From the NCBI GenBank assembly GCA_963082875.1, contig OY720097.1, positions 14,516,501 through 14,580,500 of the forward strand: a stretch of DNA of 64,000 nt, written 5' to 3'. This document shows positions 16,901 to 30,000 of this stretch, piece after piece. Below the pieces are notes generated by a model that did not search any database, was not told the DNA's origin, and saw nothing but the letters and a program-made list of their open reading frames with translations. Positions within the stretch are counted from its first letter, which is position 1. Each line of letters starts with the position of its first letter. Source of the stretch: Corella eumyota (lineage: Eukaryota > Chordata > Ascidiacea > Phlebobranchia > Corellidae). The translations under genes were made by a program, and so were the position numbers.

Positions 16901-19900
16901 CACTGTTTTAATTATTTATTTCTGATATAATTTCTAATTTAGAACTTAGAAGATAGTAGCAAGTACTGCACTGATTGCACAAACTTTATGAAAGATCTTC
17001 AAGATATTGCACGAAATAATCAAACTATTGTGGTATGGAGGCTTGACATTTTTGTTGTAATTTGACTAAAATATAAAAAGAAATCTGTAATATTTTGATT
17101 TTATGTCATCTTTTTATTTGTATATTTGATTTTTTTTAATTTAATTTTTAAAGGGAACTTTATTCAAGGTTTAGATATGGCAGACACTTTTATCTAAAAT
17201 AAATCAAGTTTTAATTTTATATTTAGAGTGAATTAACAGACTTGATTAAAGACCAATGTGACCAACTAGGACCAGAAATTGCCGATTTGGTATATCAAGT
17301 TTACTTCGTATTGTAAAAATAATTGAAATTTGTTTACGAAAACTTAAATATTATTTTAATTTGTTTTAAATTTATCTATTTGTTATTTGATTTTTTTTAA
17401 TAAATATAATGCACTGTTTTATTTAGTGTAAGATGCAAATTTCCAAAGTGGTTGAAAATCTTCTTCCACAATTTGAAAATCTTGTAAGTAATTTTCAATG
17501 TTAAAATTTAAATGTTAAATTTATTTTATAAGTGTAAAAAAGCAGTGGATCAAGTAGTGCCATCAGTTGTTCAAGCCATTGCTGAAAATGTAAGTCAGCA
17601 CAAACAGCAATGAGGAACTTGAATAGCTGTGTTTTAATTATGATTATATGTGGTTTGAAATTGAATTTCAAGTTAATTATTTTAAAATTGAATTTACTTT
17701 ATTTTTTGGTTTGAAATTTCGAAAAATTTAAAATAGTTATATACATTTTTTCAATATGTATAATAAAGAAAAATAATTTTACTAGAATTAAACAATTTTA
17801 ATGGAGTTTTATAACTTTTAAAGAATGTTTTCTAAAAAAATAATATTTCATAACTAGTAAACATATCTTGATTTTAATTCAACTACTTTAATTATTTATC
17901 AGATTTTGTAGTAATTTAAAAAATTTTTTATGTAAAATTTAATATAATGTTTTAATTGAAAGCAATGATAATAAATATTTTAAATACTCATAAGCTAAGT
18001 TAAAATTCTTGATTGTTTTTTAATGAATAATTAATTTTTTAAGGATGTGAATACAATTTGTACAACAATTCTTATGTGTACGTCTTCACCACAGTCTGTA
18101 AGTCCAATAAAAAATAAAAATATTTAATATCATATATATTGTTAAAAGTTATAACAAATAAATTTTGGGTTTATATATATTTTGTCTTCTAAAAAAATAA
18201 ATTTTTTTTTTATTTTAAAGCTTTTGAAGGCTAATGTAGGTGATGATGTATGTACACATTGTACAGCTTTCTTTCAAGATTGGCAGGAGATTATTCAAAA
18301 CAACCAATCAACTATCGTAAGTAAAGCTTTCTGGGCTAGTGTTTATATCTGTAAAATGCCAAACAGAATAAAAAAACTGTATTTTTCAGTTTTTTTTTAT
18401 ATATATTTATTTGTCGGTTTTCGACTTAATTACTGGTAAGTTATAGGTTTAAATCTTTTTAAAATACCTTTTTCTTTGAAACATCCATTAGAAAAACTTT
18501 TTGTTAACTTAGTATTTTTTACTAGGATCAATTGAATTCGTTAATAGCTGATCAGTGTAATAATCTTGGATCAGATTATGAAAAATTGGTAGACCATAAA
18601 CATAATTTATCTTACGCTTTCAAAAATCAATTTTAAAAATATTAATTTTTTAAATTTTATGTTTTAAAGGATAATTTAGCTGTTCAATTGGTTGATCAAT
18701 ACTGCAATCAATATCCATTTTTTTTGAAATCCGAGGTTTTAATTTTTTCCAGTTGTTAAAATTACATGTGTACAATTTGTAACTAAATTTTTAACTTAAT
18801 TTAAAATTTTTTTTAAATAAATTGTGTTTTTTACAATTGATTTAAAATAATTTGTGAATTTTGAAGTTTTGTGTTCGAATAATTAAACAATTTGTGTTCG
18901 AAATTATTTCTAGTGTAAAGATGCTTTAACCAAGCTTGTTAATCAACTAATCACGACCATTCCACAAGCAGTAAGTAATTAATGATTTTTCTAATTGATT
19001 TAATTGTTTAATGTCATTAATTTTTACATTTTTTTAATAAGACATTCTAAGGGTTTATATACTTAAAATATACTTCAGCAGTTATTTTTTTTGATTATTG
19101 TCAAGTAAGGATTATTATGTGCTTGTAAGTAGGACTCCTTGCAAGTTAAAATTTAGAAAAATTTGTTAGCAACCATAAATTATACTAAAACTAAAAGTGG
19201 TATTAAAAATAGATAACTAGTTTTTATTTTGTCTGGGTATTAACTTTTTGTAAATGTTTCTGTTTTTTATTTAGATAGATTTGTTTTGTGTTGATTTGAT
19301 AAAAATATGTTAATTTTAATTAGGTTTTATTTTGTTAATTTTAGTTAAATTTTATTTTTTATGGTGTAATCGCATTTGCAAAATTTAATAATAATTATGG
19401 TAGTCAAATATTTGTTCAAAAAGTAATTCCTTTTTTGTGTGTCAATTAATTTTCGTTCTTGATTTCATATTTATTACGGCATGTTGCCCTTTAGCAATTG
19501 TGATTTGATTTGGTGTAATTCAATTAAGCTAAGATAAATGGTGTTTTAAATAGTTCTAATGCTTAAACCTACATTAGTGCACTGCTTTTGTGAAAGACTA
19601 TCTGCCACAATTATGGAATCTTATTGCTGAAAATGTGGGTATTTTTACTGGCATACAGTTGTTGTAAATTTGTAGTTTATAAAGATTTTGGAATAATTTT
19701 TTTTTATCATAGATTAAGTTTTTAATTAAAAGCATTTTTTTGATAATGTCTTTATAAAATTGTAAATTTTGATTAGTTCTAAATAAGTTTATATGACAAG
19801 TTATTATATTTTAATAGGCCTATAAGTATATGTGTTTTGTTTAAGTGGGTTTTTATTATTATCTTTTTTCTAAATTTACTTGAATGTGTTCATGTTACTT

Positions 19901-22900
19901 TAGTAGCTTATTTAAGTTTTTAATAAACTCTTTGCATTTAACTGTAAGCAAAATAAAGGAAAAAAAATGGTGTCGTGTATAAATTAAAAACAATTTTTTT
20001 AAACTTTTTTGCCATGTTTTTAGGATGCTGAACAAATTTGTTCTACGTTGTATTTTTGTGACTTTTACAAAATCAGAATTCCTCAAATTCCCAAGAAGGT
20101 TGTTGTTGAAGAAATCCCAAAAGTTGAGGTAACTAAAAATTAAAACAAAAATAAAAGAAAATTTTTTAACTTCTAAATTTGTGATTCTTAAATTCTTTTG
20201 TGCAATATTTATTTTAATAGGTAAACAATCCAGTTACATGTACTGTTTGCAAAATAGTTGTTCATGAACTTGACAAAATGCTAGAAGGAAATACAACAGC
20301 GGTAAATAAATTCATGTACACTTAAAATTTTTTTGTGTCAACTTTTTTTTTTTTTGATTTGTCAATATTGTTCAAACCAATTTCTCAAAAAATTTTTTAC
20401 ATTCAGGCTGCTGCTGAAAAGGCTTTAGAAAAGGTTTGTTCATACTTGCCCGCAGATATCTCACAAGAATGCAAAGACTTTGTTGAAAAATACGGTGATG
20501 AAGTTATTGACATGATTATCAATGAGGTGGAATCTGGTATTATTTGTTCGACTCTCCTTCTTTGCGAATCAAAAGTAACCATTAAAAAGGTAAAAATAAA
20601 ACACTTTTAATTGATTTTTATTCTTTCTGTGTGGATTTTAAATAGACTATTTATATATTTTAATGTTTTGCTTATCCTACAATCTATTTAAAAAAATTTT
20701 TCCATGAAAAAGAAAGTTATTCAATATAATATAAGTTTGGGTGAAGTACAAAAACAAGGCAAATGATTAAATAAGTATATGCATGACTCTTCATACACAT
20801 CAAATAACTTTGAATTGGCCATATTTACGAAAAAAAATTAAAATTTAATATGCATTTTAACCAAAGCCCTTTTTCTAATAATTCTTTTTTGTTATTTTTA
20901 GCCAATTGAATCATCCATACCCTGCACTGTTTGTATGGATGTTGTTAAAGTTTTGGACAGTTGGTTACAGAAAAATAGCACAGAGGTAATTTGATTTATG
21001 ACTGTCATTTATATTGATAGATAGAATATGTTTTCATATAAAAATACGTTTTTGCACACCTACAAGTTTAACTGCAACCAAAGGTTAAACCTAAAATTTT
21101 TGAGACAAAATGTAATAACTTAACCTAGTCTGATCTTAATAGTTTTTTTGAATGGTAGGCTGAAATTCAAGAAGCTTTGGAAAAAGTTTGCAATGTTCTG
21201 CCAGCTTCAATTAAAACTGAATGTGATCAGTTGGTTTCTGAATATGGACCAGCAATTATTGATCTTTTGGCAAATGACATTACTCCTACAGAAGTGTGCT
21301 CGAAATTAGGCTTGTGTTCCAACACAAAGGTAAAATTTTTATTTCAGAATATTTTTTATGCAAAATAAGTTGCTAAACGGTTATCACTAACAAAATTTAA
21401 AATATTTTGCAGGTAACTGTTTCTGCTGATACTTGTTCATTATGTACTGAAGTTGTTGGAGTTTTGGAAAACTTGATAGAAGAAAGTAGCACAGAGGTAA
21501 GAAAAAAAAGCTTGAAGTTGCTGAAATAAGGTTTTGTGATTACACAATAAGAAAAGTTAGAGATAATTGTAAATAATTATAATTCTAAACATATGTCCAG
21601 CTATAAACTTTTTAGTAATCAAATTCTTATTAGGCTGAAATTGAAGCGGCATTAGAGAAAGTTTGTGGTCTACTGCCATCTTCCATTAAAGAGGAATGTG
21701 ATACTTTAATTGAGCAATATGGTCCAGAAATTATTAGCCTTCTAGTTAGTAAACTTCCTCCTCAGGAGTTATGCAAAGCATTAAAATTGTGTCATTCATA
21801 CAAGGTCAGTTGAGCAGTATTTTTTTTCGTAAAAATAACATTTTTAATTCTATTTTACATATTATTTGTGGTTTTTAAACTTAGGTTATGATAGCTTTAC
21901 AATTATTGACATTTTATTGAGCATTGCAAAACATAAAATGAAAGCCATTTTGTTAATAAACTAGTTATACTTTTTTTTAATAGAAAATTGAATCATCTAT
22001 ACCTTGCACTGTTTGTATGGATGTTGTTAAAGTTTTGGACAGCTGGTTACAGAAAAATAGCACAGAGGTAATTTTATTTATGACTTCTATGTATATTAAT
22101 TGATAAAAAATAACTTTAAAAATTTTGCACTTATAAAAACACATTTTTTACAATAGATTGTAAAATTTAAATGTTAAAAAAGTGTTATAAGGTTTAACAT
22201 TTTTAAATATTTAAAAAAGACGTTTTTATTGGGATAAATAAAAGAAAAATGTGTTAGATTTAACATGTTATGATCCGTTTGGTGATAAATATTATTTTAT
22301 TTACAAAATTTGTTAGTCTGAAATAGAAGAAGCTTTGGAAAAAGTTTGCAATGTTTTACCATCTTCAATCAAAACTGAATGTGAGCAGTTAGTCACTGAA
22401 TATGGACCAGTAATTGTTGAGCTTTTGGCAAATGAAATTACTCCGACAGAAGTGTGCTCAAAATTAAGCTTGTGTTCCAATACAAAGGTTATTTTTTAAA
22501 TTTAAATATGTTGTTTATTCAAAATAATTTATTTAAAAAAACAATGTTATTGTTAGCAATTTGGCTATGTTTTACAAAATATGTTTTTCAGGTTACTGTT
22601 TCTGCTGATACTTGCCCATTATGTACTGAAGTTGTTGGTGTTTTGGAAAATTTAATAGAAGAAGGTAGTACAGAGGTGAGAAAAAAACAAAATTAGTTTA
22701 AATTGCTAAACTGATGTTTTCTGATCTATACGATAAAAAATTTAAATAACTGCAAATAATTAATACTTTAATTTATGTCTAGCTTTAACATGTTACAAAT
22801 CAAAATATTATGCTTACCTATTTTATTATTAGGCTGAAATTGAAGCCGCTTTAGAGAAAGTTTGTGGTCTTCTGCCATCTTCCATTAAAGAGGAATGTGA

Positions 22901-25900
22901 TACTTTAATTGAGCAATATGGTCCAGAAATTATTAGCCTTCTAGTTAGTAAACTTCCTCCTCAGGAGTTATGCAAAGCATTAAAATTGTGTCATTCATAC
23001 AAGGTCAGTTGAGCAGTATTTTTTTTCGTAAAATTAACATTTTTAATTCTATTTTACATATTATTTGTGGTTTTTAAACTTAGATTACGATAGCTTTACA
23101 ATTATTGACATTTTATTGGGCATTGCAAAACATAAAATGAAAGCGATTTTTTAATAAAACTAGTTATACTTTTTGTTTTTAATAGAAAATTGAATCATCT
23201 ATACCTTGCACTGTTTGTATGGATGTTGTTAAAGTTTTGGACAGCTGGTTACAGAAAAATAGCACAGAGGTAATTTTATTTCTGACTTCTATGTATATTA
23301 ATTGATAAAAAATAACTTTATATTTTAAATATTGCGGAGCATCAAAAATTTTGCACTTTATTAAAACACATTTTTTACAATAGATTGTAAAATTTAAATG
23401 TTAAAAAAGTGTTACAGATTTAACATTTTTAAACATTAAAAAAGTATGTTTTTACTGGTCAAAATAAAAGAAAATGTGTTAGAATTAACATGTTATGATC
23501 TGGTTGGTAATAAATATTATTTTATTTAAAAAAATTGTTAGTCTGAAATAGAAGAAGCTTTGGAAAAAGTTTGCAATGTTTTACCAGCTTCAATTAAAAG
23601 TGAATGTGATCAGTTAATCACTGAATATGGACCAGTAATTGTTGATCTTTTGGCAAATGATATTACTCCTACAGAAGTGTGCTCAAAATTAGGATTGTGT
23701 TCCAATACAAAGGTAACTTTTTCTAATTTAAATATGTTGTTCATTTAAAATAATTTACTTTTAAAAAAAAAGTTATTTTTATGGCAATGTTTTACAATAC
23801 ATGTTCTTCAGGTAACTGTTTCTGCTGATACTTGCTCATTGTGTACTGAAGTTGTTGGTGTTTTGGAAAATTTAATAGAAGAAGGTAGCACAGAGGTAAG
23901 AAAAAAAACAATTTAATTGATCTAAACAATAAAAAAAGTTAAATAACTACAACTAAATATTACTTTAAGCTTATGTCCAGCTAATAACATGTTAGTGTAA
24001 ACTTATCATTAGGCTGAAATTGAAGCGGCATTAGAGAAAGTTTGTGGTCTTCTGCCATCTTCTGTTGAAGAGGAATGTGATACTTTAATTGAGCAGTATG
24101 GTCCAGCAATTATTAGTCTTCTTGTAAATAAACTTCCTCCCCAGGAAATTTGCAAAGCATTAAAATTGTGTACTTCATACAAGGTCAGATTAAATAGCAC
24201 ACTAAAGGCTATATTATTTATCTTTACTGTAAGCTGTAATATTAATTTTGTTTTTTTGTACAGCATATATTCAATTATATATTTAATGCTGTTTCTGCTG
24301 ATAATTGTGCGTTATGTTCGGAAATTGTTGGAGTTCTAGACAATTTGTTAGAAAAAAATAGCACAGAGGTATTTTCTTTTATGTTTTGTATGACTAAATT
24401 TAATATATAATTTGCACTTGCAACAATTACAAAACTTTTGTTTGAATAAATAGAGTTTGTGCTATATTTATTTCTAATTAAATAGATTGTAAAAAAACAG
24501 CAAGAAAATACATTTAATCTTTTAATAAAAATATTTTGATCCAAAATATTGTTTACATGTGACCTTATTTTTTAATTGAGCTTTTTAAAACTTTTATTTA
24601 AAAAAAATATCAGGCTGAAATAATTGCAGCAGTTGAAAAAGTTTGTTCTATTCTACCTTCTTCCATTAAAAGTGAATGTTCCCAGTTGGTTGAACAATAT
24701 GGCCAACTTATCATTGAGCTTTTAACAAATGGAATTACACCAAAAGAGTTGTGCACAGAATTAGGATTATGTCCCAAGGTTAGTTATAAAATATGTTAAG
24801 TGACGATATAAAAAGAGTTATGATTTTTTTTTAATTTAACTTAAATTATTTTTTATTTAAAGAGTTATGTTGGTGCTGACAGCACATGTGTGTTATGTGA
24901 ATTCATTGTACAAGAACTGGACAAAATCATCAGTAAAAATTCCACCGAGGTTTGAAATATTTATTTGCACAAACACATTAAATTTTGAATTATTTTAATT
25001 GTATAGGTACTTGAAGAATGTTTAAACTGTTATATATTTACACAAATAAAACAAATAATATTACAAAAACTATAAAATTTTGGCATTTTAATTACTTCAT
25101 GTTCAGGCTGAAATTGTTAAAGCTGTAGAAGGTATCTGTAATGTGTTACCAAGTTCCTTAAAAACTGAATGTGATAGTTTTATTCACGACAACGGTGATG
25201 CTCTTGTCAAGTTATTATTACAACAAATTGCTCCAGAAAAATTATGTACAGAACTAAAAGCTTGTACCACAAAGGTTGTAATATTGTTTAAGTTATCCGA
25301 ATTATAATTAATTGGTTTAGTTTTTATCATAAAATAATTTTTAATTTTAAAAATTTGATTTTCTTATTTAAATTAGAATTAAAATTAACATTTATAGATT
25401 TAAAGCATTTTTAATACATTTTACTTGAAAAGTTTATGCTTGACCAATGTGCTGCAAACTTTAAATTAATATTTTAAAACCCTTGATAACCAGGTAAAAA
25501 GTCTGTCAAAAGACAGCTTAGAATGTGAAGCTTGCCACTTTGTGTTTGAGGAGTTATCGAAAGTGTTAACTGCTAACTCCACCAAAGAGGAAGTTTTAAA
25601 AGAATTAGAAACAGTTTGTGACAAGGTTAAAGGACAGCTCCATGATATGGTACAAAAAAAATCTTGTTAAGTTGAATTTAAAAAAAAATTCTATAATCTA
25701 TATAGTTAGCTATATATGTTAAGAATAAATGAGCAATAAGACAACCAACTTTATTTGTTTTTTTCTAGTGCATCGACTTGGTAAAAGAATATACTCCAGA
25801 AATTTTGAGTTTGCTTGCCAACATTGATGATCCTGACTACATGTGTTTGGTAATGTATACTTTTTCAAGTATTACAAATTTATCAAAAACAGTCTTGTTA

Positions 25901-26167
25901 AGTGTTAGATTTTGGAACTATACTAATTTTAAATTTATTTCAGCACTTGAAGTTGTGCCCTGAAGCACAAAAAATGCTTGGAGTAAACCACTGTACTTTT
26001 GGTCCTTCTTATTGGTGTAAAAACAAACAGACTGCGATTGAATGCAATGTAAGTATGAAATTAAAGCACTGTATAGATTTTAAACAACTTTTTATGATTT
26101 TATTTAACATTATAAATATTTTTGTCTTAAGGCCCTCAGTCATTGCACAAATCATGTGTGGGATTAA
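10902..26167 (+). CDS. giant prosaposin-like polyprotein (15 saposin-B-type domains)
   Basis: About 50 exons from 10902-10950 to 26132-26167 join in frame to about 1584 residues. A signal peptide (MKFFGAILLLALATYQ) is followed by a saposin-A domain (exon 11328-11461, CTWGPSYWC..HC), then one split domain (11628-12424), four elongated domains (12735-14695, 14986-16754, 16943-18097, 18221-20128), ten compact two-exon domains (20221-25849) and a C-terminal saposin-A domain (25944-26167, CTFGPSYWC..HC). Compact domains carry the six-cysteine pattern CxxC, C, EC, CxxxxxC; most have an NST or NTT glycosylation site after helix 1. Vertebrate prosaposin has four such domains and is cut in lysosomes into sphingolipid-hydrolase activators; by analogy this product should be secretory/lysosomal and processed into many small lipid-binding proteins, possibly including pore-forming, defence-type members. 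From the third exon on, every exon is a multiple of three bases in the same phase. Fine boundaries of the elongated part are less certain than the rest. Confidence 0.87.
12735..20128 (+). other. elongated saposin domains built of roughly 57-66 bp exons
   Basis: Here each saposin-like domain is spread over five or six tiny exons instead of two. Each begins with a CxxC helix (YCAHCHAFMGDVQSVI; MCTDCKNFFADWQDII; YCTDCTNFMKDLQDIA; VCTHCTAFFQDWQEII) and ends with an ICTT-type CxxxxxC exon. Between them lie 19-22-codon exons, many opening with TGC/TGT for cysteine (CQTKLQQ, CDATVDKLLP, CVHYVSIV, CENLASKYLP, CKMQISKVVE, CKKAVDQVVP, CKDALTKLV, CTAFVKDYLP). Domains with five and six exons alternate (5-6-5-6), suggesting duplication of a two-domain block. 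Cysteine count exceeds the canonical six. Confidence 0.7.
20902..24183 (+). repeat. three tandem copies of a two-domain saposin unit
   Basis: Exon quartets 20902-21804, 21984-23003 and 23186-24183 repeat with a period of about 1.1-1.2 kb. Each unit encodes one domain starting with CTVCMDVVKVLDSWLQKNST and one with LCTEVVGVLENLIEE. Exons are 84 and 171 bp throughout. Units two and three also share intron sequence, for example the stretch after 21804 and after 23003, so at least that step is recent. Confidence 0.85.
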
Positions 26168-26819
26168 AACAGCTGTGGTACAATAACTTTCATGCAAAGA
26201 TTAATCTACTATTATATATATATATCTATATTCAAAACTGCAATTTAAGTGATTTGTTTTTATTATGTTTAAAGTCATGATTGCATTTAATTTTCATCTT
26301 TTTTTGCAAGCCTTTAGTTCTCTCGTGCATAAGAAAGGTGAGCTTTTTTTCCTGTAAAAGTTCCATAACATCTATTATTTCTTAGGTTATATACCTTAAA
26401 CTTAAAATAATGGTTGATCAAATGGTTTGAATAATGAAATTAAACGCTTTCAAATAAGTGTGTTGGTAATTTATTGTCAATAAAGTGTAATATACCAAAT
26501 AAAAAGTTTTTTTAAATTAACGAACCATAGGGTATAAAGAAAATTTAATAAAGAAATGACCAGATAGGCAACTGACAAATTTAAAGTCAATATCACTATT
26601 TGCCAGTGGTCTCCAGTTTTTTTTTACAAATTAGTTTTTGTTTGAAGTTAATACAACATCACCCACTAAGTACTGTTTTCGGAACATAAACCTAATTTGT
26701 ATCTTGTTTGTGGTAAAACTTCTGACTAACTTCTGTAAACTGCCTACAGATCTCTTCAAAACTTAATTTTTATTTTTGTGTTTATTTAATTTGTATAAGA
26801 AATGAAGAATGTTGATATA

Positions 26820-26858
<39 letters not shown>

Positions 26859-27096
26859 CATTTAAGCAATCGATCCGTTATGCTTAACAACTAAATTTGC
26901 TTTGAACAACTAAATTAACTAAAAAAATTGTTGCTTAATATTCATGCTGCAAATCTTTTTTATTGAAAGCTGTACAGAAAGTTTAAGTAGGAGTATTTGT
27001 ATGAAAAAATTATTTCTATATTAGATTTTAACATGCCGGTATAATCAAGTAACTACTTATTTATGTACAACATTGTTTATAACCGAAGCGAAATCA
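26168..27096. other. intergenic region between the saposin and vWA-A genes (convergent)
   Basis: This A+T-rich spacer separates two converging 3' ends. AATAAA at 26479-26484, about 310 bp after the saposin stop, is a reasonable poly(A) signal. The part from about 26570 resembles the spacers at 31380-31720 and 35930-36270 (ACTGACAAATTTAAAGTCAA, TTTGCCAGTGGT), so it is the diverged outer edge of the vWA duplication unit. Confidence 0.55.
26815..26855. repeat. TA dinucleotide microsatellite
   Basis: About 40 bp of nearly pure alternating TA, broken once, lies in the intergenic spacer. It is a simple-sequence repeat, with no sign of function. Confidence 0.9.
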
Positions 27097-30000
27097 CTAA
27101 TGCCTAATATTTTCAATATCTTTCCTTGCCGTTTCGATTGAGATTTTTAAAGCTGCGATTTTTCGCAACAAGCTAAACCTTTTTGATCTTGAAATGCCAG
27201 AATTTTCACCGTCGTTCATTTGGTTGTTGATTGTTTCCAGTTTCTTTTCGTTGTCGTCAAGCTCCTTTATTTCCGATTCTATCTTTGCATCAACGGACAT
27301 TACCTTTTGCTATTTAAAGAAAATTAGAATAACCAACCTTTGTAACCTTTAAAGCTCCCAAAACGTTTTTTTCAATTTATATATACTTAATTCAAAATCA
27401 ACTTACGATTAAGCCCAGAGTTTTTTGTAAAGTTTTAGACAGAGTTGGCTGAACAAAATCTGGTCCAAAAACGCTTGGTGCTGTTGGTAACTCGGTTTCA
27501 ACAGAAGATAGAATAGCATTGTGCTGTGTTGCAGCTGTGACCCTATAATATTGGTAATTGGTTAAGAATACTTGTGTTTTTTAAGTAATGCAGTGATTAC
27601 CAAATTAAGATCGCGATTACAGAAGCAAAACATTAAAATACAAATCTACCCTTGGCCCTGTGTGCTCAGTTTTCGTGCTCTGCAAATAGTGAGAGATTGT
27701 TGACATAACTCCATTTTTCTATCAAACATTTGCAAATCAGCTTGGTTGCCATTGCCAACAAAGTTTACCACTAACTGTTTAAGTGCAACAATTTGTTGTT
27801 GAGTATTGTCAATCAAGGCCGAATCTAAATCATAAAGCTTAAGTATAGGCTATATTATTAAAAAAAATCTTAGTTATATTATAACGAACAGTTTTAAATA
27901 TATACGATATACCACTAGAAGTTTTTGTTTCTTGTAAAGCATCAACGGTCAGAGATCTACATTCTTCCTGGGTCACTTTAATGAAAGCCTTTTTTACATC
28001 AAAAATCTCGTTCTTGACTTCGTTGTCCACGATCGAATAAGCACATGTTGTTGACATCACTTCATCTACGTTAACAAAACCGCTTCTTTATAATATCATA
28101 AAGTTCAAGAATTTTTTCATTAAAAATGCAAACACAGATAAAATTTTTACAACCCAGGTGTGTAATATATTTTTATTTATTAGCAAGATTACCTGTTAAG
28201 TTTGGTGCCACTCCTTCTGACATTTCAACAACTTCTTTGATCGTTTTCAAGTTGATCTCAACATAATCAGTTATTTCTTCGTACTGATTATTATTGTTTT
28301 TGTATGATCTTTCGATTTTGAGGACCTCAAACCCATCTTGCTGTTTTAATTAAAAAAATGTTTTTTTTAAATTCATTTTAATTCAGGGCAAACAAAACTT
28401 TGTTTAAGCTTAGTAAACAAGCTTAAATATTTATCTTTTTTTATATATGCCTTTGGTTCCCTGTCAGGTTTTGTCATATAGAAACCGTTGCGTAAATGCC
28501 ACATTGTTCACCAGGTGTTTATGTTTAGCTTACACAAAGCTTATCATAATAATATTTAAAATTTTACCTCTTCAATGTTACATGGTAACCCTAACACGAT
28601 GTAGAAATTCTTTTCAGTATCCTTTGGAATGTGATGCATAAAATATTCTAACCCAACTATATCTCCATCCATAACGTTGGTATTCTAAAAACATAAAGAT
28701 CCCTACTTTAACTAATGTTGCATTAATAATTCAACTGTTATAGAAGTTAAATAAAAATGAAGTTCAGTAAGCATAGGCAATACCTGAAGAAATTTTTGTG
28801 GTCGTTTTTTGATGACAACATACCTCTTCAATGTTACATGGTAACCCTAACACGATGTAGAAATTCTTTTCAGTATCCTTTGGAATGTGATGCATAAAAT
28901 ATTCTAACCCAACTATATCTCCATCCATAACGTTGGTATTCTAAAAACATAAAGATCCCTACTTTAACTAATGTTGCATTAATAATTCAACTGTTATAGA
29001 AGTTAAATAAAAATGAAGTTCAGTAAGCATAGGCAATACCTGAAGAAATTTTTGTGGTCGTTTTTTGATGACAACATCATGCAAGCAAGATATTTTTAGA
29101 CTTATGTCCACCAACTGAGATGACTTTCTGTCGTTAAAAAGTTATTTTTAAAAGGTGTGCAAGAAATAAACATGTATTTGCCATTATTAATGTTTAAGAA
29201 ATATATATGTTTTGGCTATTACTTATATTTTATGTTGAAAAAATACAAATACAGTTAATAACATTTGTACATTTCAATTTTAAATAACTATTAATTAAAC
29301 TTAAAGTACCGTGTTAAGAAAAAATACCTTAATTCAATTGGAATGTGCAAATCCTTTTCGAAATCTTTGTTTTCTTCAATAACAAAAAGCGCGTCACTGC
29401 CCAATTGATCAGCCAACTACAATTTTTAATGTAAAATTATAAATAGTTATTGTGTTAGTTAATATTTAACCGACGAAAAAGATAGCGTCTAAAATTTAAT
29501 AAAAATCTTAGCAAACAAAATTTAATTAATCACGACTTCATTGTTATCTCTTTAAAAGTTTATCTACTCTTAAAGTTGGTAATAAACCTTGTCCAAAAGA
29601 CTGGAGGGACAATTTTCGATCGCCATAACTGACAAAGGACATTCAGTTTCTCGGCATAATTGACTTGCTTTGTTTTTGTACTGCGAAACAAGTACATCCG
29701 CGTTCAGTATTCCTTGGTTTGCTTCGCCGTCAGTAAATAACACCATATAGTCTCTAAGGTTCGTGGGGGCACTATTTATACAAAAAATATGCATAAAACA
29801 GTTATCACACACCAATGCATTTCGTTATTTTATATTATTTTGTTTTATTTACTATTTGATGATATCCAAAGCCGAAAAGAGTCCAGCACTTAAATGTGTG
29901 CAACCATTGGCTACCAGGTTGTCTATCGCATTTGTTGCAAATTGCTGAAATTTAATTATCTGGTTAAGATAATAATTGCATAATTTGCAAAGTAGAATAA

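Noticed and set aside
28447-28641. Plus-strand open frames in the vWA genes (also at 33248, 30238, 34786)
   Set aside because: They are antisense shadows repeated because the genes are duplicated; they cross exon-intron borders and resemble no protein.
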